Part shown: piece after piece, positions 11,630 to 23,820 of the stretch | Layout: each line of letters starts with the position of its first letter | Position numbering within the stretch: position 1 is the stretch's first letter | From: Metarhizium brunneum | Taxonomy: Eukaryota; Ascomycota; Sordariomycetes; Hypocreales; Clavicipitaceae | Reading direction: 5' to 3' | DNA: 64,000 nt | NCBI RefSeq assembly: GCF_013426205.1 | Contig: NC_089423.1 | Span: forward strand, 1,612,001 to 1,676,000 | The notes under the pieces: model-generated | Databases searched by the model: none | Seen by the model: only the letters and a program-made list of their open reading frames with translations | Told to the model about the DNA's origin: nothing | Position numbers and translations under genes: made by a program

Positions 11630-14345
11630 TTAGCGTCCACTCGGGTCGGAGAATTCATACCCTGAAGGGAAATTTGGCATTCCATTAGGCAGGGTTCCAA
11701 TTCCAAACGGGAACCCAGAGGCCATGCCTTGGCCGCCGTTTCCTTGATCACGGCCACGACGGCCGCCTCTACCCGTGTCGTCCTCGCGGTTTCTCGTAGA
11801 TTTGGGTCCGTTGCTGCCGCCCTTGTCGGTTTGCATGCGACGGCTAATAGCCTTGGATGAGACGCCTGCGCCGATTTCGATGTCGGGCTCTTCGACAGAG
11901 AGACCAGACTCAATGGGGCGACCACCGCTGCCACCGTAGGGGGCAGTCAATATCCATTTACGATCCGCCTCAGTGAGCTTATGGATAGGGATGACGCTGA
12001 TGCCAGTCGCGTAATCGCTGCAGTCCCTGGGACCAAAACCAACACCCCAACGGGTCTGCAAGCCCACAGTCAGCATGGTCAAATTCACAAAAGAAAGAAA
12101 GAAAAAAAAGAACAAAGACAAAAAATACGACGATGTGAAGTCCGACTTACCCTTAGTGGAAGTTCGCTACTGCGACTATCTTCCATGCTTTCTTTGGCGG
12201 CGGCAGCGTCCTTGCGGGTCAACATTTTGACGAATGCATGTCGCTTGTCCTTGTTGACGATACAAGTTTGAACAGTGCCAAACTGGCTGAATACCCGTCG
12301 AAGCTCAGCCTCAGAGCATCTACGTACAGTACATTAGATTATGGTTCTGCAGCTTTTTGGAATCACCGGGCTTGAGTCAATGGAACACTTACGTTACACC
12401 ACCCACGAAAAGGGTTCGGCTGTAGACTCTAATGTGACCGGATGGTACACTGGAATCATAGTCGACCCATCGTTCAACATGGGGAAGACTGTCGGGAGGA
12501 GTGGGACTTCGGCCACGGCGACCTGGAGGGCTACGTTGACGGTAGTCGTTTCCTCCACGACCATTGCGGTCCCGATCGTGACGACCGCTTGGGGGAGAGT
12601 TACGCCCATGACCTCGTCCGCCACGAGGGGAGTCACGAGAACCCCAGCCTCGATCAGGAGACCTAGACCTGGATCGGCCACGATATCTGGGCGACCTGAT
12701 GCCGTCCTCGTATCCCCGGTCACGCCCATCGCCAGATACGGTAGCAGGGCCACCCCAAGGTTGTTGACCGCTGGTGGAAAAAGTTCCTTGTGCCGCTGGA
12801 ACAGGTGGCTGGAAGCCGGTATGGGGAGCCGCAGCACTGTTGCCGGCAGCGTTATTGCTGTTTGTTGTCATGCTCTGGATCAGAGAAGGAATTTTATCAA
12901 ATGGAACACCTTGGTCTGCGAGGGCTTTGATCAACATAATCTGATGCTGCACAGCCGGATCTAAGGCTCCGCCGGCAACACCAGGAGCCGCTGGGTTTGC
13001 AGCAGCATAAGGATTGGGAGGATTACTCGCGTTGTTAGGCAACGCTGGGCTTTGGCCAGCCATCTGAGGAAGTGAGAATGGAAGGGACGGCATGGTTACG
13101 GGCTGTGATGTCGGGGGATAAGATGGCTGTGCTTGATGTTGCGGTTGCGGTATCGTCGAGGACGACACAGGCTGCGGAAGGGCTGAAGGCGGTATGCTAT
13201 ATGATGCTGACGCTACTGGTGCTGGCGGGTTAGAAGCATTATTGTTGGCACTACCGGGAGCTGAACTCTGCCTCGCCATATTCGCAAGGGCTTCCAAAAT
13301 AGAAGATCCATTTGGAGCTGGCGCAGCTGAGGCGGGAATGTGACTTTGCAAAGCAGCCAAGGCTGACGCTGGTGGGCTGCCGGGGGGAGTTGTCGAGGTT
13401 TCTGAGAGAAGCATATCTTGTTAGTAACTAGGTGTTGTATGGTCACTTCGTGTATCGGCGAGACCAGGATTGATCGAAGCCGCACGACGGACACTTCTGG
13501 ACAAGAGCGTCGAATATTGCAGGGGAAAAACATACTAGACGAGGGAGCGGTCAATTTCTCCTTGAACGACTCAATCATCTGGGTGGGGAAGGTCTGGCCC
13601 TTCTCCCAGATGTCTAAGAGCTTCTTAATTTTCTCCTACAAGGTGAGTGTACGGTAAGCTACTGTTCAGGTCGCGATTCTTCTTGATGGATGATGCACTG
13701 CTTCGATGGCCGAGGTGAATGTGACAATGCCTGTGCCTGCTAAAAGAGCAGCGCAGTCTCATTTCTAGCTGTGGTGTTTTCTTGGCAACAGCCTGAGCAT
13801 TGTCACAACCCAACAACCGTCGTAGTATTCATAAAGAGAGGCGCGGGGGGAGTTTTCTCGGTGAAGGTCTTTTTTGCAGACTCGAAAATTTGCGTACCTT
13901 TTGTTCTTCTGGGGCGGTTTGGAGAATGTCATTCATCAATACGGGCATCAGTTCGGTCACTCGGTGTACCCCGGCGGCATATGTACCGTCTGGCGCAGAG
14001 CTGTTTACTGGTTGTCCTTGAGCTTTTGCTTGCTCGAGCCATTTTCGGGTTACAGAGTCTACTACGTAGAGAACCCCCAACTTGTGTGTTCCAGGCGCCT
14101 TTTTGAAGTGTGTATAGATCTTCTGAATAAGTACGGATTCAGACTGTGCCGCTTTGTGGTTAGTATCTCATGAGGGGAAAACGGAAATGACGAACAACTA
14201 GCATTAGGTGATGGAATGGTAATACCTGTATGTTGGCGACGCAGAGTGATGTTAGACTAGTGATACGAGATCCAGAAACACCGGGCGGCTTCAAATTCAG
14301 CATGGCCTGAAGGCCGGCTTCCAAATCTGTTACTGCGGACGCCAT
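11630..14345 (-). CDS. seb1: Seb1/Nrd1-type CID and RRM RNA-binding protein
   Basis: Nuclear factor that binds the phosphorylated RNA polymerase II C-terminal domain through a CID and nascent RNA through an RRM, acting in 3'-end processing and termination (S. pombe Seb1, S. cerevisiae Nrd1). Six exons (minus): 14345-14226, 14143-13898, 13635-13536, 13401-12393, 12319-12151, 12055-11630; 689 aa. The CID is residues 1-155: LEAGLQAMLNLKPPGVSGSR, then LGVLYVVDSVTRKWLEQA and KKLLDIWEKGQTFP. A Pro/Ala/Ser/Gln-rich middle and an RS/RG-rich stretch (RSRSRSPDRGWG) follow. The RRM starts at RTLFVGGVTCSEAELRRVFS (about 488-565), and a basic tail ends the protein. The ATG at 14345 is preferred because the upstream in-frame start is GTG and the family begins MASAV.DLEAGLQ. 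Every junction keeps frame. The second intron (262 nt) is unusually long for this window. Confidence 0.85.
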
Positions 14346-17300
14346 AATTTTTGCACGTTCGCGATGCAGAGTTGCGCGAGAACCACTGTCTAGAGGATTT
14401 CGAAAGTAAAGGGCAGTGATGCGGTCGAGCGCCGCCACTGGGAAGGAAAAGGAAGCTAATCACCTCTCCTGTCAACTCTTCTCTCTTTTGATCGGAATGC
14501 AATGACGAGCAGATACACGACAAGTCCCTATTTCTATCGGATGGTTTGACGCCTGGTTGTTCTCTTTTCGTTTACAGAAAGTTGAGAGGCCAATATCAAC
14601 GAAACGAAGAGTTTACAAGGCTCGAGATACTGTACGACCAGGCGGAAACGTGTCGGGTGTACGTGGTGGACTTGGTATTAAGAGACAGAGTACGCGACGA
14701 CCTCCTTATAGTGACGAAAAGAAGAGGTGCACCACAGATTATCAAAATCGTCTTCTACTGTGATGAAAAGAAGGCGCGACGTGGTCACAGATGGCTGGTC
14801 AACAAGGTAGAGGAGAGGGACCCTTTTTGCTTAGTACGACAATCAAGCCAGATGGTGGCGAAAAGAAAAAAACAGCAGATAGCGAACAACGGCGGAGAAG
14901 AAGGCGTCAGGGCGTGAAGAACGCAGATATTCTGTCGGGGGTGAGAGTATCTGGATGATTTCGAGATCCGGCTGATAATGTCTTAGTCGCGAGGATGAAA
15001 ATGGATGGAGGTGATAATGAAGGAGAGAAAATTCGATGCGGATGCGAAAGGAGGCACAGGACAGGGGAGGAGCATTTTTCTACCCAGCAGGCACTCAAAG
15101 CGGGAAGGGGCCAGTCAGGTGCGAGAAAAAAAATCCGAAAAAACGTGACTTGCAGGAGCAGCCAATGCACCGTGTGAGGACCTAAGCATTGGCAAGGTGG
15201 GTGGTACGTACCTGGAGCACAGAGTACGCCGTTCTCATGGTGCAAAGTTTGCATGGCTCTTGCTCTTGCTGGTTACCAGCCACAGCATTTGAACAGCCCC
15301 CGAAACGAAAACAGAGTTGGAACCACGGGTCAGATAGCGCCCTGGTGGGAGCGCCAATTGGTCGATGTCAACACTCCTACCTACCACTCCTGCTCCTGCT
15401 GTCTTGTAAACCCATTGCCTAGTTGACTTCAGCATCAATTGATGTGTTCAAAGCAACCAAGACCGGACTTGACTCCTTTCAATGCTGGCTTTTTTGTCTG
15501 CTAATGGCCGAACCAAGGTCTTGGGTCCAGTCTGTTCATCAGTCTTTGCAGAAAGTTAGTCATCCCACAATCCGGAATCCCTTCTCCTTTGTTCATGGCA
15601 TTCTCACATTCACGGCACTGGGAGAGGTCACAGACCTCCTAGATGAAAAAGAAAAGAAAAGGGAACCCGAGTAATGTAAGAACAAGCATGTGTTGCCCGA
15701 CATATGCACAGTCACTCATTGTCATTGATGGCGTCACGGCCTTTACTCCTCCTTGTACTCCATACTCGGAGCCTGCAATAGGATTTGGTTATTCAAGTCT
15801 GGTTCGTTCTTAGCCGCGTCGGCGAGGATTTCGCTTCTACATAATCGCGTCCGGGTCAGGTGGGTTCCAGCATGACGCTGTGTCCACGTTGGTTCAGGAA
15901 AAAAAAATAAACTTCATCGTCGTTCATTCTTGTTTAATTTCCACACCACCATCCCTCTTCATTTTTCCGCCGCATAACATCACGGCATCAGGTGTCACGA
16001 TTGGCAGCTATGGATCGCATCGAAGTGGTGCTAAGCTGCTTGTATAGATGGATGGGTTTCACGCATTCAAGATGGTCATCAAGATGTTTATCTTCGAGCC
16101 TTTTCTCTACCTACAACCATGATATATCTGTCAAGCGGCTAGCACTAAGTTTATTCCATTGACCAGACGACCTGCTTAAGGGCGGAAAGCTGGTTCTCCC
16201 ACCACTTAGCTTGGGCCTTGGTATCTTTAGGTGACCCTCGTGCTATGGCTGGCGCATTCTACCATGATGCAATATCAACGAAAAGTTGTTGACTCGATGT
16301 CATGGCAGTCTGTGTCTCAATTTTGGCTTTCAGTACGCACCACCAGACCCTACGGCACAGGCCTTGTCAGCCAATGGAAGGTATGCCAGGATTTCAACAT
16401 TGAATGGAATACAAGCAGCTGCTTGTCCTGGCGCGTCTTTTGACTCCACGGCCTGCTCTGATGTAAACGTAGCGTTCAACCCCCCGCAGCTTCTGAGAAG
16501 ACGACTCAATAGAAATAAAGACGATGTTTCAGCTATTACATGAATGAATACAGAGACACGAATAAGGTGACAGAAGTAAAGATCAGGTTATACGTATCAT
16601 GTGCCAACTACGCACTATCAATCTAGTGGTGCAACATGTGTTCGAGAAGGCCTAGTTTTGATAGACTCGGCTGTCCCCGCGGCTAACCGACAACTAATTT
16701 GGTTGCGGCTCACCCTGTATAGGGCTAAAATAGTACGCACATATGTACGTTGTTGGCTAGCGCTGCAACATGACGGAGTACGGAGTAAATGCCGGGCATA
16801 AGGAGTGTGTTCCATACTCCATGCAAATGAAGCAAAGGGGCCTGGGAAGCGAAATTGGCCAAGCAAGACAAGGTGAGGGTGGTCCGCTCACTGACGGAAC
16901 ATAATTCCGTATGCCTTCGAACCATCCCAACAAAGAACTGAACTGAACCCCCTGGCTTTTCATCGTCGATTGTTTGGCAGAAGTTCGTTGCCCGCGGTTT
17001 GTTGAGCCGTGAACAGCTGGGTATTATTCGACTTGATACGCAACCATTCTGTCGCCGGGGCAGGACCGGGCCTTTGCGGAAAGCCGCCCATGCACAGCTC
17101 CACACTATTCGAAGTCAACTTTGGCCGACGACTCCAACGTCTCCAGCTCCGGGTGACTGCCTTTTCCCGAGGCACCTCCAAGTTGGTGTGGGTCGAGGAA
17201 CCTGGAACGGTTGATGCACCGGCAGTGTGCGCGGGAGTGGCACATGCTGCAGAAGTGCATGGTTGGCTTCGGTCGTTTTATACACGGCGGACCACGATAT

Positions 17301-18449
17301 TGTGCTGTCGAACAAACCACGGTTAGTTACCAGTCGACGTGTTATGGAGTGGGAGAGGGTACGTTGCAGCGGCTGGCCCGTAACAAACTCGCATGGACAG
17401 TTACTCCGTCACATCTGGTACGCCTAGGGGCTTGTAGTCATGAGTGCGCCACTATGTATGTCGCCGGGCATTTATCTGGCCTGGGGCCTTCCACTTCGGA
17501 TCCGTCATCAGCCCTTCAGTTGGTGTGACGTATTGACCCTGCTGTTGGAGTAGCCTGTGGTCGGGGTGGTCAGCCGTCGTGTGCCCAGGGCAACTGGTTC
17601 TCGTGCCCAGGTGCAGCGATAAGCGGCGCCCCGCCAGTGGGCCCGATGGCGTCTGGTCGGAATCACGGAGCTGTTGGGGCAGACGTAGTAGGTACATGTT
17701 CGTAGTAGTAGTAGTACTACTCGGTACGCAGGGAAGGAACCCCAAAGCTACTTCGACCAGGGCTCCGTTCCCCCGAACCAACGGCAATACCAAGGTGCAG
17801 GGCGTGGTACGCAGTGTCGAGTTGGGAGGCCATCAACGGGGGTTGATCTCTAGAGCTGGCAAGAGAAAAGACACTGCCGGCGCTGCGTGCTGTGTTGGCA
17901 ATGTCGCCGGTTGCGGGCGTTGGGGCCGATCGGGAAACACCAGACATTGATGGAAGCTCAAGCTTGAGATGAACGCATGTACATTACCCCGAAGCTGGAC
18001 AAGGTGAGCGTTGCCTCTCCGCCGGGCTTTCGAAGTGACGGCGGCGTCTGCAGCCACCCCATGCCAGACGTCAGTGTTCGATTGGTGGCGTCCAAGACCC
18101 AGCACTTGACCAGACCCAACGTGGACGTGGACGCAAGGGCCCGCGCTCTCCGAGGTGCCAGCCAGGGATCGCTGGCCCATGCTAGTGCTCCGTGTAGTAC
18201 TCCGTACGCAGCAACAATTTTTTTCTTTCTCTCGCTGCTCTGCTGTCCTGTCCTGCCGAGACACCCAACGCGACAGAACCTCCGTACCTAGGTAATTAAA
18301 TTAGCCTTGAGACGCCAGGCACTCATCCCGCGGCCTTTTCCCTTCCGTTGGATCCATACCCTTAATAATTATCCGTTTCTCCTTCCTCTCTGCTCTTTCG
18401 TCCTTCCTCCTCCTCTTTACCCACATCCATTTCCCACAGCCGTTATACA
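14346..18449. other. Divergent intergenic region, seb1 and cit1
   Basis: This 4.1-kb region separates two divergently transcribed genes. On the minus strand, 14346 to about 15110 is rich in C and T and is probably the seb1 5' leader. On the plus strand, 18331-18449 is the cit1 leader. Between them I recognise no gene; open frames lack homology and codon structure. Two TACGGAGTA-type 9-mers (16779, 18198) and one TACCTAGGTA palindrome (18285) are present. Confidence 0.6.
18331..18449 (+). promoter_or_regulatory. Pyrimidine-rich leader of cit1
   Basis: The roughly 120 bp before the citrate synthase ATG are dominated by C and T on the coding strand (for example CTCCTTCCTCTCTGCTCTTT), interrupted by an AT-rich TTAATAATTA. 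CT blocks of this type sit around transcription starts of highly expressed filamentous-fungal genes. The exact start site is not determinable here. Confidence 0.5.
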
Positions 18450-20222
18450 ATGGCCTCTGTTTCTCGCCTTAGCAGCTCTGCCCTCCGGGCCTCGCTTAAG
18501 TCCCAAGCCTTCAATGGCCGGACCGTAGCCTTCAATGGCGCCCGTTACTACTCGGCGAAGACCCAGGTATGCTTGATTGATCAGAGATGGCGCTGTTGTA
18601 GATTTCGCGTACACTAACACGACGCACCCACCAGACTCTCAAAGAACGTTTCGCCGAACTCCTCCCTGAGAAGATTGAGCAGATCAAGGCTCTGCGAAAG
18701 TAAGGACCGACCCTGTCGACCACGTCTCCGCGCCCCTAAGTCATTAGCCTTGACTTCTCCAGAGACTCGAGCGAGCTGGATACAGAGACGTATGGCATGC
18801 GCCTAGCAATTGCTAACACAAGATTCCTCTAGGGAGCATGGTTCCAAGGTCGTTGACAAGGTCACTCTTGACCAGGTCTATGGTGGTGCCCGTGGCATCA
18901 AGGCCCTCGTCTGGGAGGGTTCCGTCCTTGACTCTGAGGAGGGTATTCGGTTCCGCGGCAAGACTATCCCCGAGTGCCAGGAGCTTCTGCCCAAGGCTCC
19001 CGGTGGCAAGGAGCCGCTTCCTGAAGGTAAGTTTATCGCTGCGGATACAATGAGCTTTGACCGGAAAATGTAATGTCTGACAATGGATGCGCAGGTCTTT
19101 TCTGGCTTCTCCTGACTGGTGAGGTCCCTACCGAGCAGCAGGTCCGCGACCTCTCTGCTGAGTGGGCTGCCCGTTCCGACATCCCCAAGTTTGTCGAGGA
19201 GCTGATCGATCACTGCCCTACCGACCTTCATCCCATGGCTCAGTTCTCTCTGGCTGTCACCGCTCTCGAGCACACCTCTTCTTTCGCCAAGGCGTATGCC
19301 AAGGGTGTCAACAAGAAGGAGTACTGGGGCCACACTTTTGAGGACTCCATGGACCTCATTGCCAAGCTGCCCAATATTGCTTCTCGCATCTACCAGAACG
19401 TCTTCAAGGGTGGCAAGGTTGCCCCCATCCAGAAAGACAAGGATTACTCCTTCAACTTTGCCAACCAGCTGGGCTTCGGTAACAATAAAGACTTCGTTGA
19501 GCTGCTCCGTCTCTACCTGACCATCCACACTGACCACGAAGGTGGCAATGTCTCTGCCCATACCACTCACCTGGTCGGCTCGGCCCTCAGCTCACCTTTC
19601 CTCTCTCTTGCCGCCGGTCTCAACGGTCTTGCCGGCCCCCTGCACGGCCTGGCTAACCAGGAGGTGCTTCTCTGGCTCACTGAGATGAAGAAGGTTGTTG
19701 GTGATGATCTCTCTGACAAGAACATCACTGACTACCTGTGGTCTACCCTCAATTCTGGTCGCGTTGTTCCTGGCTACGGCCACGCTGTTCTCCGCAAGAC
19801 TGACCCCCGATACATGGCTCAGCGCGAGTTTGGTCTCGGTACGTAATGTTCACACGCGCCTTTGAGTCTCAAGATATAAAAGCTCTTTTTTTTTTCCAAG
19901 TATAGAAGCTAATTCTTCTACAGCCAAGATGCCTGAGGACCCCATGTTCAAGCTTGTCAGCCAGGTCTACAAGATTGCTCCTGGTGTCCTGACCGAGCAC
20001 GGCAAGACCAAGAACCCTTACCCCAATGTCGACGCCCACTCTGGTGTTCTTCTGCAGCACTACGGTCTTACGGAAGCTAGCTACTACACCGTGCTGTTTG
20101 GTGTTTCTCGCGCCATCGGTGTTCTGCCCCAGCTGATCATCGACCGCGCTGTTGGTTCTCCCATTGAGCGCCCCAAGTCGTTCTCCACCGACAAGTGGGT
20201 TGAGATTGTCAAGAAGCTGTAA
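18450..20222 (+). CDS. cit1: Citrate synthase, mitochondrial
   Basis: Condenses acetyl-CoA and oxaloacetate to citrate in the mitochondrial matrix, the entry step of the TCA cycle. Five exons: 18450-18566, 18635-18699, 18833-19026, 19095-19838, 19924-20222; 472 aa, normal for the family. The first 35-40 residues ([20 protein letters not shown]...) are basic, Ser-rich and lack acidic residues, as in a mitochondrial presequence. Active-site landmarks are present: [47 protein letters not shown] (citrate synthase signature with catalytic His) and [14 protein letters not shown] (catalytic Asp region). All introns are GT-AG and keep frame; the second is 133 nt, the others 68-85. The mitochondrial citrate carrier gene follows on the same strand 1.9 kb downstream. 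A methylcitrate synthase is the main alternative, but the overall match is to the TCA enzyme. Confidence 0.95.
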
Positions 20223-22165
20223 AATGCCTTGCGCGGCACAATGAATGATAGCTGGAGGAGTTCAGAGCAGGCTTAAAAGGGAGATACGAGTCGACGGTGT
20301 TAGACGGAGCCTTTGTTTGATTTGACCAGGGCACGGCAGCGTGTTGGAGGGAACAAAATTGAGGGGAGTGATAGACGGGCTGAGGTTTCTCGGCAGATAC
20401 CAAACCCCACTGGCGCTAGACTTATTTGTACACTATGATTGGGACAGTTTATAGAAATAATGAGATAGAGATGCCTTTGATGGCAACTTGTGCAGCTCCA
20501 AGTGGTTATGATGTGCAACTCCAGATGCAGATGCGCCGAAGAGCCGAGGCGACAGGGTTGAGCTAAGCTGCGAAGTACTAGCGAGAGACAAGACGCGCCC
20601 CAGAATCATGACTACGTGCATTTGTAGACTTGCGCTGCATCGCGGACGAGCCTGGAGAATACGCGCCTGTATCACTTCCCATTGATGGGCTCATCCTTTG
20701 CGGACGACGGTTCCAGAGCACGGAGTACAAAGTAGGGGCCCTACAATTCTTACGCCTGTAGAGAACAGCCCTGCGCTCTTGGCATAGAAGAGGTGCACAG
20801 ATACGAGCCAATTGCACAAGGGCAGCACAGATGCAATGGTGCTCACCATTCGCGACACACGTGGGGGTTCTGGGATCGAGACTGGAAAAGTTGACGTTGA
20901 CAGTAGCACAACAGTGCCTCGCAGCTTTTCCTCAACAATCGAGTGGTTGAGACATTGGGGAGCCCCATGGCTGGTACAAGAGGGACCCACAGATGCACCT
21001 GGACGTTCAACCCTGAACGGAGTGGCTGAATTCAGGCCTGGGGGTTGAACAGCGTTGAGGGTTGATGGCTAATGGCAGTGATGTGTTGTTGGGATGACTG
21101 CAATGGAATTGGTGGAGGAAGGGGGGCTTGCGCATTGCGTCGCAGTCATTATTAAAGAGCAGAATGCATTTTTTTTTTTTTTTGTCAAGATCGAATTGGG
21201 AGCTAGGAGAGAGAGGTGCGGACGGGAGTGGCTGCTGGCGGATAAATTCAATTGGAGAGGAAGACCATTGTACGGAGGAGCAATAATGTACGAAGTACGG
21301 GGTACGTGTGAGTGTCCTCCCAGGTGCCGTCTTGTTGCGTACTGCTGACCCGTACCGTGTACTTGCTCCCTGGCCTCAGTCAACAAAAATCACTATCCGA
21401 GTTCGGATCTGACAAGGTCGCCTGTTCCTCTGTTATCCTACTCGTCCTCCGCATATGGTCTTGGATCATCTTCCCCCTTTTCTTGCATTGCCACATTGCT
21501 GTCTGGTCATTCCATGACACTCTTCTCTTCGTCGCACTCGAAACCCCCCCTTTCCCCCTTCCGTTGCGTCCAACAAGACACGGGCCGATAAGGTTTCTCT
21601 TCTTGGAAGAACATAGTAGTACTACTTAAGTAAGCAGGCACAGTAATGGATCAAGAATGGATCCCTGTCTCGACTCTGGGCCACGGCCATCTCTGCTAAC
21701 TTGTGCCTGGCCAGAAACACGTGCAATCCAGATCTCTCTCGCTCTCCGGGCATTCACGGACCTGCCACCAGCCGCCCACGCGCCAACAGCCTCGGTCATC
21801 CCAATCTTTCCAGCGTCGCCTTCCCCATCTCACAATCCACTTGGGCGCATCTCACGTCCATCTACACCCTCCATCCAATCCCGCTGTACGGTCTTCGGAG
21901 GTGCATCCTCCACTTTTTGCCTTGTCTAGACATTGACTTTGCCCGGGCCTCGTTCGGTCAGAAGCAACAGGAGCAGCATCAGCCGCAGCCGCAGCCGTAA
22001 CAGCTTGAATTTATATTCCGTCTGACTCAGCACAACCACCAACTCGCGCTTCTCCGTCTCTCTCCACCTATCTACTACCTACCCGCTCTCCAACCTCCTC
22101 TTCGCGAAGAAGCACCCTATTCCCTTGGTCAGGGCCCCTTTGAATCAAACAAAACTCCCAGAGCC
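20223..22165. other. Intergenic region between cit1 and yhm2
   Basis: This holds the cit1 3' end and the promoter and leader of the carrier gene. The last 140 bp or so (about 22026-22165) are CT-rich on the plus strand. A T18-type homopolymer lies near 21170. An ATG-started 90-codon frame at 21657 has no recognisable product and falls where the carrier 5' leader or upstream region should be; I do not call it. Confidence 0.6.
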
Positions 22166-23308
22166 ATGGTCGCGAGCGCTACTCTTCCCGCCCCCATTGG
22201 GGAGCCCCAGAAGTTGGAGAAGAAACCCATCAAGTTCTCCAACTTGCTCCTCGGTGCCGGTCTCAACATGTTCGAGGTCACCACCCTCGGTCAGCCTCTC
22301 GAGGTCGTCAAGACCACCATGGCTGCCAACCGTGGTGACAGCTTCGCCACGGCTTTGGGACGTATTTGGGCCCGCGGTGGTCCTTTTGGCTGTATGTTTG
22401 TTCCTTTGTTCCTCTTCTCTACTCTGTTCTGCCCCTTTCGGGACCCAACATCGATGCCCTCGTCCATTCCCCCATGCACTCGCCGAGTCACATGCTAACC
22501 CGGCCATTTCTCTGCGCAACATAGTCTACCAAGGTCTCATCCCCTGGGCTTGGATCGAAGCCTCAACCAAGGGCGCCGTTCTTCTCTTCGTCGCCTCCGA
22601 GGCCGAGTATTATGCTCGCGCTGCTGGCGCCTCCGAGTTCGGCGGTGGCATCCTCGGCGGCATCACTGGTGGTGTTGCCCAGGCCTATGCCACCATGGGT
22701 TTCTGCACCTGCATGAAGACGGTCGAGATCACCAAGCACAAGATGGCGGCTGCCGGCGTCAAGCCGCAGTCTACGTTCCAGACCTTCATGGACATCTACC
22801 GCAAGGAAGGTATCCGGGGTATCAACAAGGGTGTCAACGCCGTCGCCATCCGTCAAATGACCAACTGGGGCTCCCGCTTCGGCCTCAGCCGTCTGGCCGA
22901 GACCTGGATTCGTTCCGCCACTGGCAAGTCGGAGAAGGATAAGCTGTCCGCCATGGAGAAGGTTATTGCCTCTGGTCTCGGTGGTGGTCTCAGCGCCTGG
23001 AACCAGCCCATTGAGGTCATCCGCGTCGAGATGCAGAGCAAAAAGGAGGATCCTAACCGACCCAAGAAGATGACTGTCGGCAACACTTTCCGATACATTT
23101 ACTCCAACAACGGCATCAAGGGCCTGTACCGCGGTGTCACTCCACGAATTGGTCTCGGTGTCTGGCAGACCATTTGCATGGTTGCCTTTGGTGACATGTG
23201 AGTTGTTTGCAATCTACAAATCCCTTGACTAGGCTTGTACTGACACCATGCAGGGCAAAGACTTATGTTGAAAAAGTGACCGGTGACTCGGTCTCAGCTA
23301 AGCATTAA
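22166..23308 (+). CDS. yhm2: Mitochondrial citrate/oxoglutarate carrier, Yhm2 type
   Basis: Member of the mitochondrial carrier family (inner membrane, six transmembrane helices, three repeats). Yhm2 exchanges citrate for oxoglutarate and in yeast also associates with mtDNA. Three exons: 22166-22391, 22525-23197, 23254-23308; 317 aa. Repeat signatures are visible: [17 protein letters not shown] in the first (P-x-E-x-x-K), [12 protein letters not shown] in the second, where the usual Pro is replaced as is typical of Yhm2, and [18 protein letters not shown] in the third. [20 protein letters not shown] leads into the last helix, and the tail is [11 protein letters not shown]. The first codons [10 protein letters not shown] fit the family start. 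It lies in tandem behind citrate synthase, its substrate supplier, and shares the CT-rich leader style, so joint regulation is plausible. Confidence 0.92.
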
Positions 23309-23820
23309 GCGGCGTTAATTCAGGGCTTTTCATTATAATCATGAGAATCGTGCGACGCGGGTTTATTTCGCAACAGATTTCTATGGAGGTCAAATCAAGT
23401 TTATTTCTCTTACATTTTATGAAAATGCGTGAGGCAAAAGGGGGGTAAATGGTTGTGCTTGCTTTGTTCCAAACGGACAAGAATCTGTACGATCATGGAC
23501 CTTGTAGTTAGAGTCTTTTATTTTTGTGTTTATTAGTTGTAGACGTGCCGTTGGGCGTATAAATAGACGGAATGGATGAACATTTTGTGTGAGTGACCAT
23601 GGCTGAATCCATGTGATTCAGGCATACAAAGCACGAGGATCGTAAGCGCGCCACGTTTACTCTCAGATTTTGCTCATGTAGTGTAATGCACGGAGCAGCA
23701 TTCATTACCCATAGCTATCTCTAAATCAAGGGGTATCAAGCCTATATAACTCCAGCTATATTTCAGTACAAGCACCAGTGGGCTAAACAAGATGGATGAT
23801 GCAACAATCGGTTCGTGGAA
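23309..23820. other. Convergent 3' region
   Basis: This is the 512 bp between the 3' ends of yhm2 (plus) and the WD40 gene (minus). It is AT-rich and should hold both polyadenylation sites. No gene or repeat is seen. Confidence 0.6.

Noticed and set aside
18764..18832. Possible micro-exon inside cit1 intron 2
   Set aside because: An internal acceptor-like CAG exists, but including the segment breaks the conserved LRKEHGSKV join; the single 133-nt intron keeps it.
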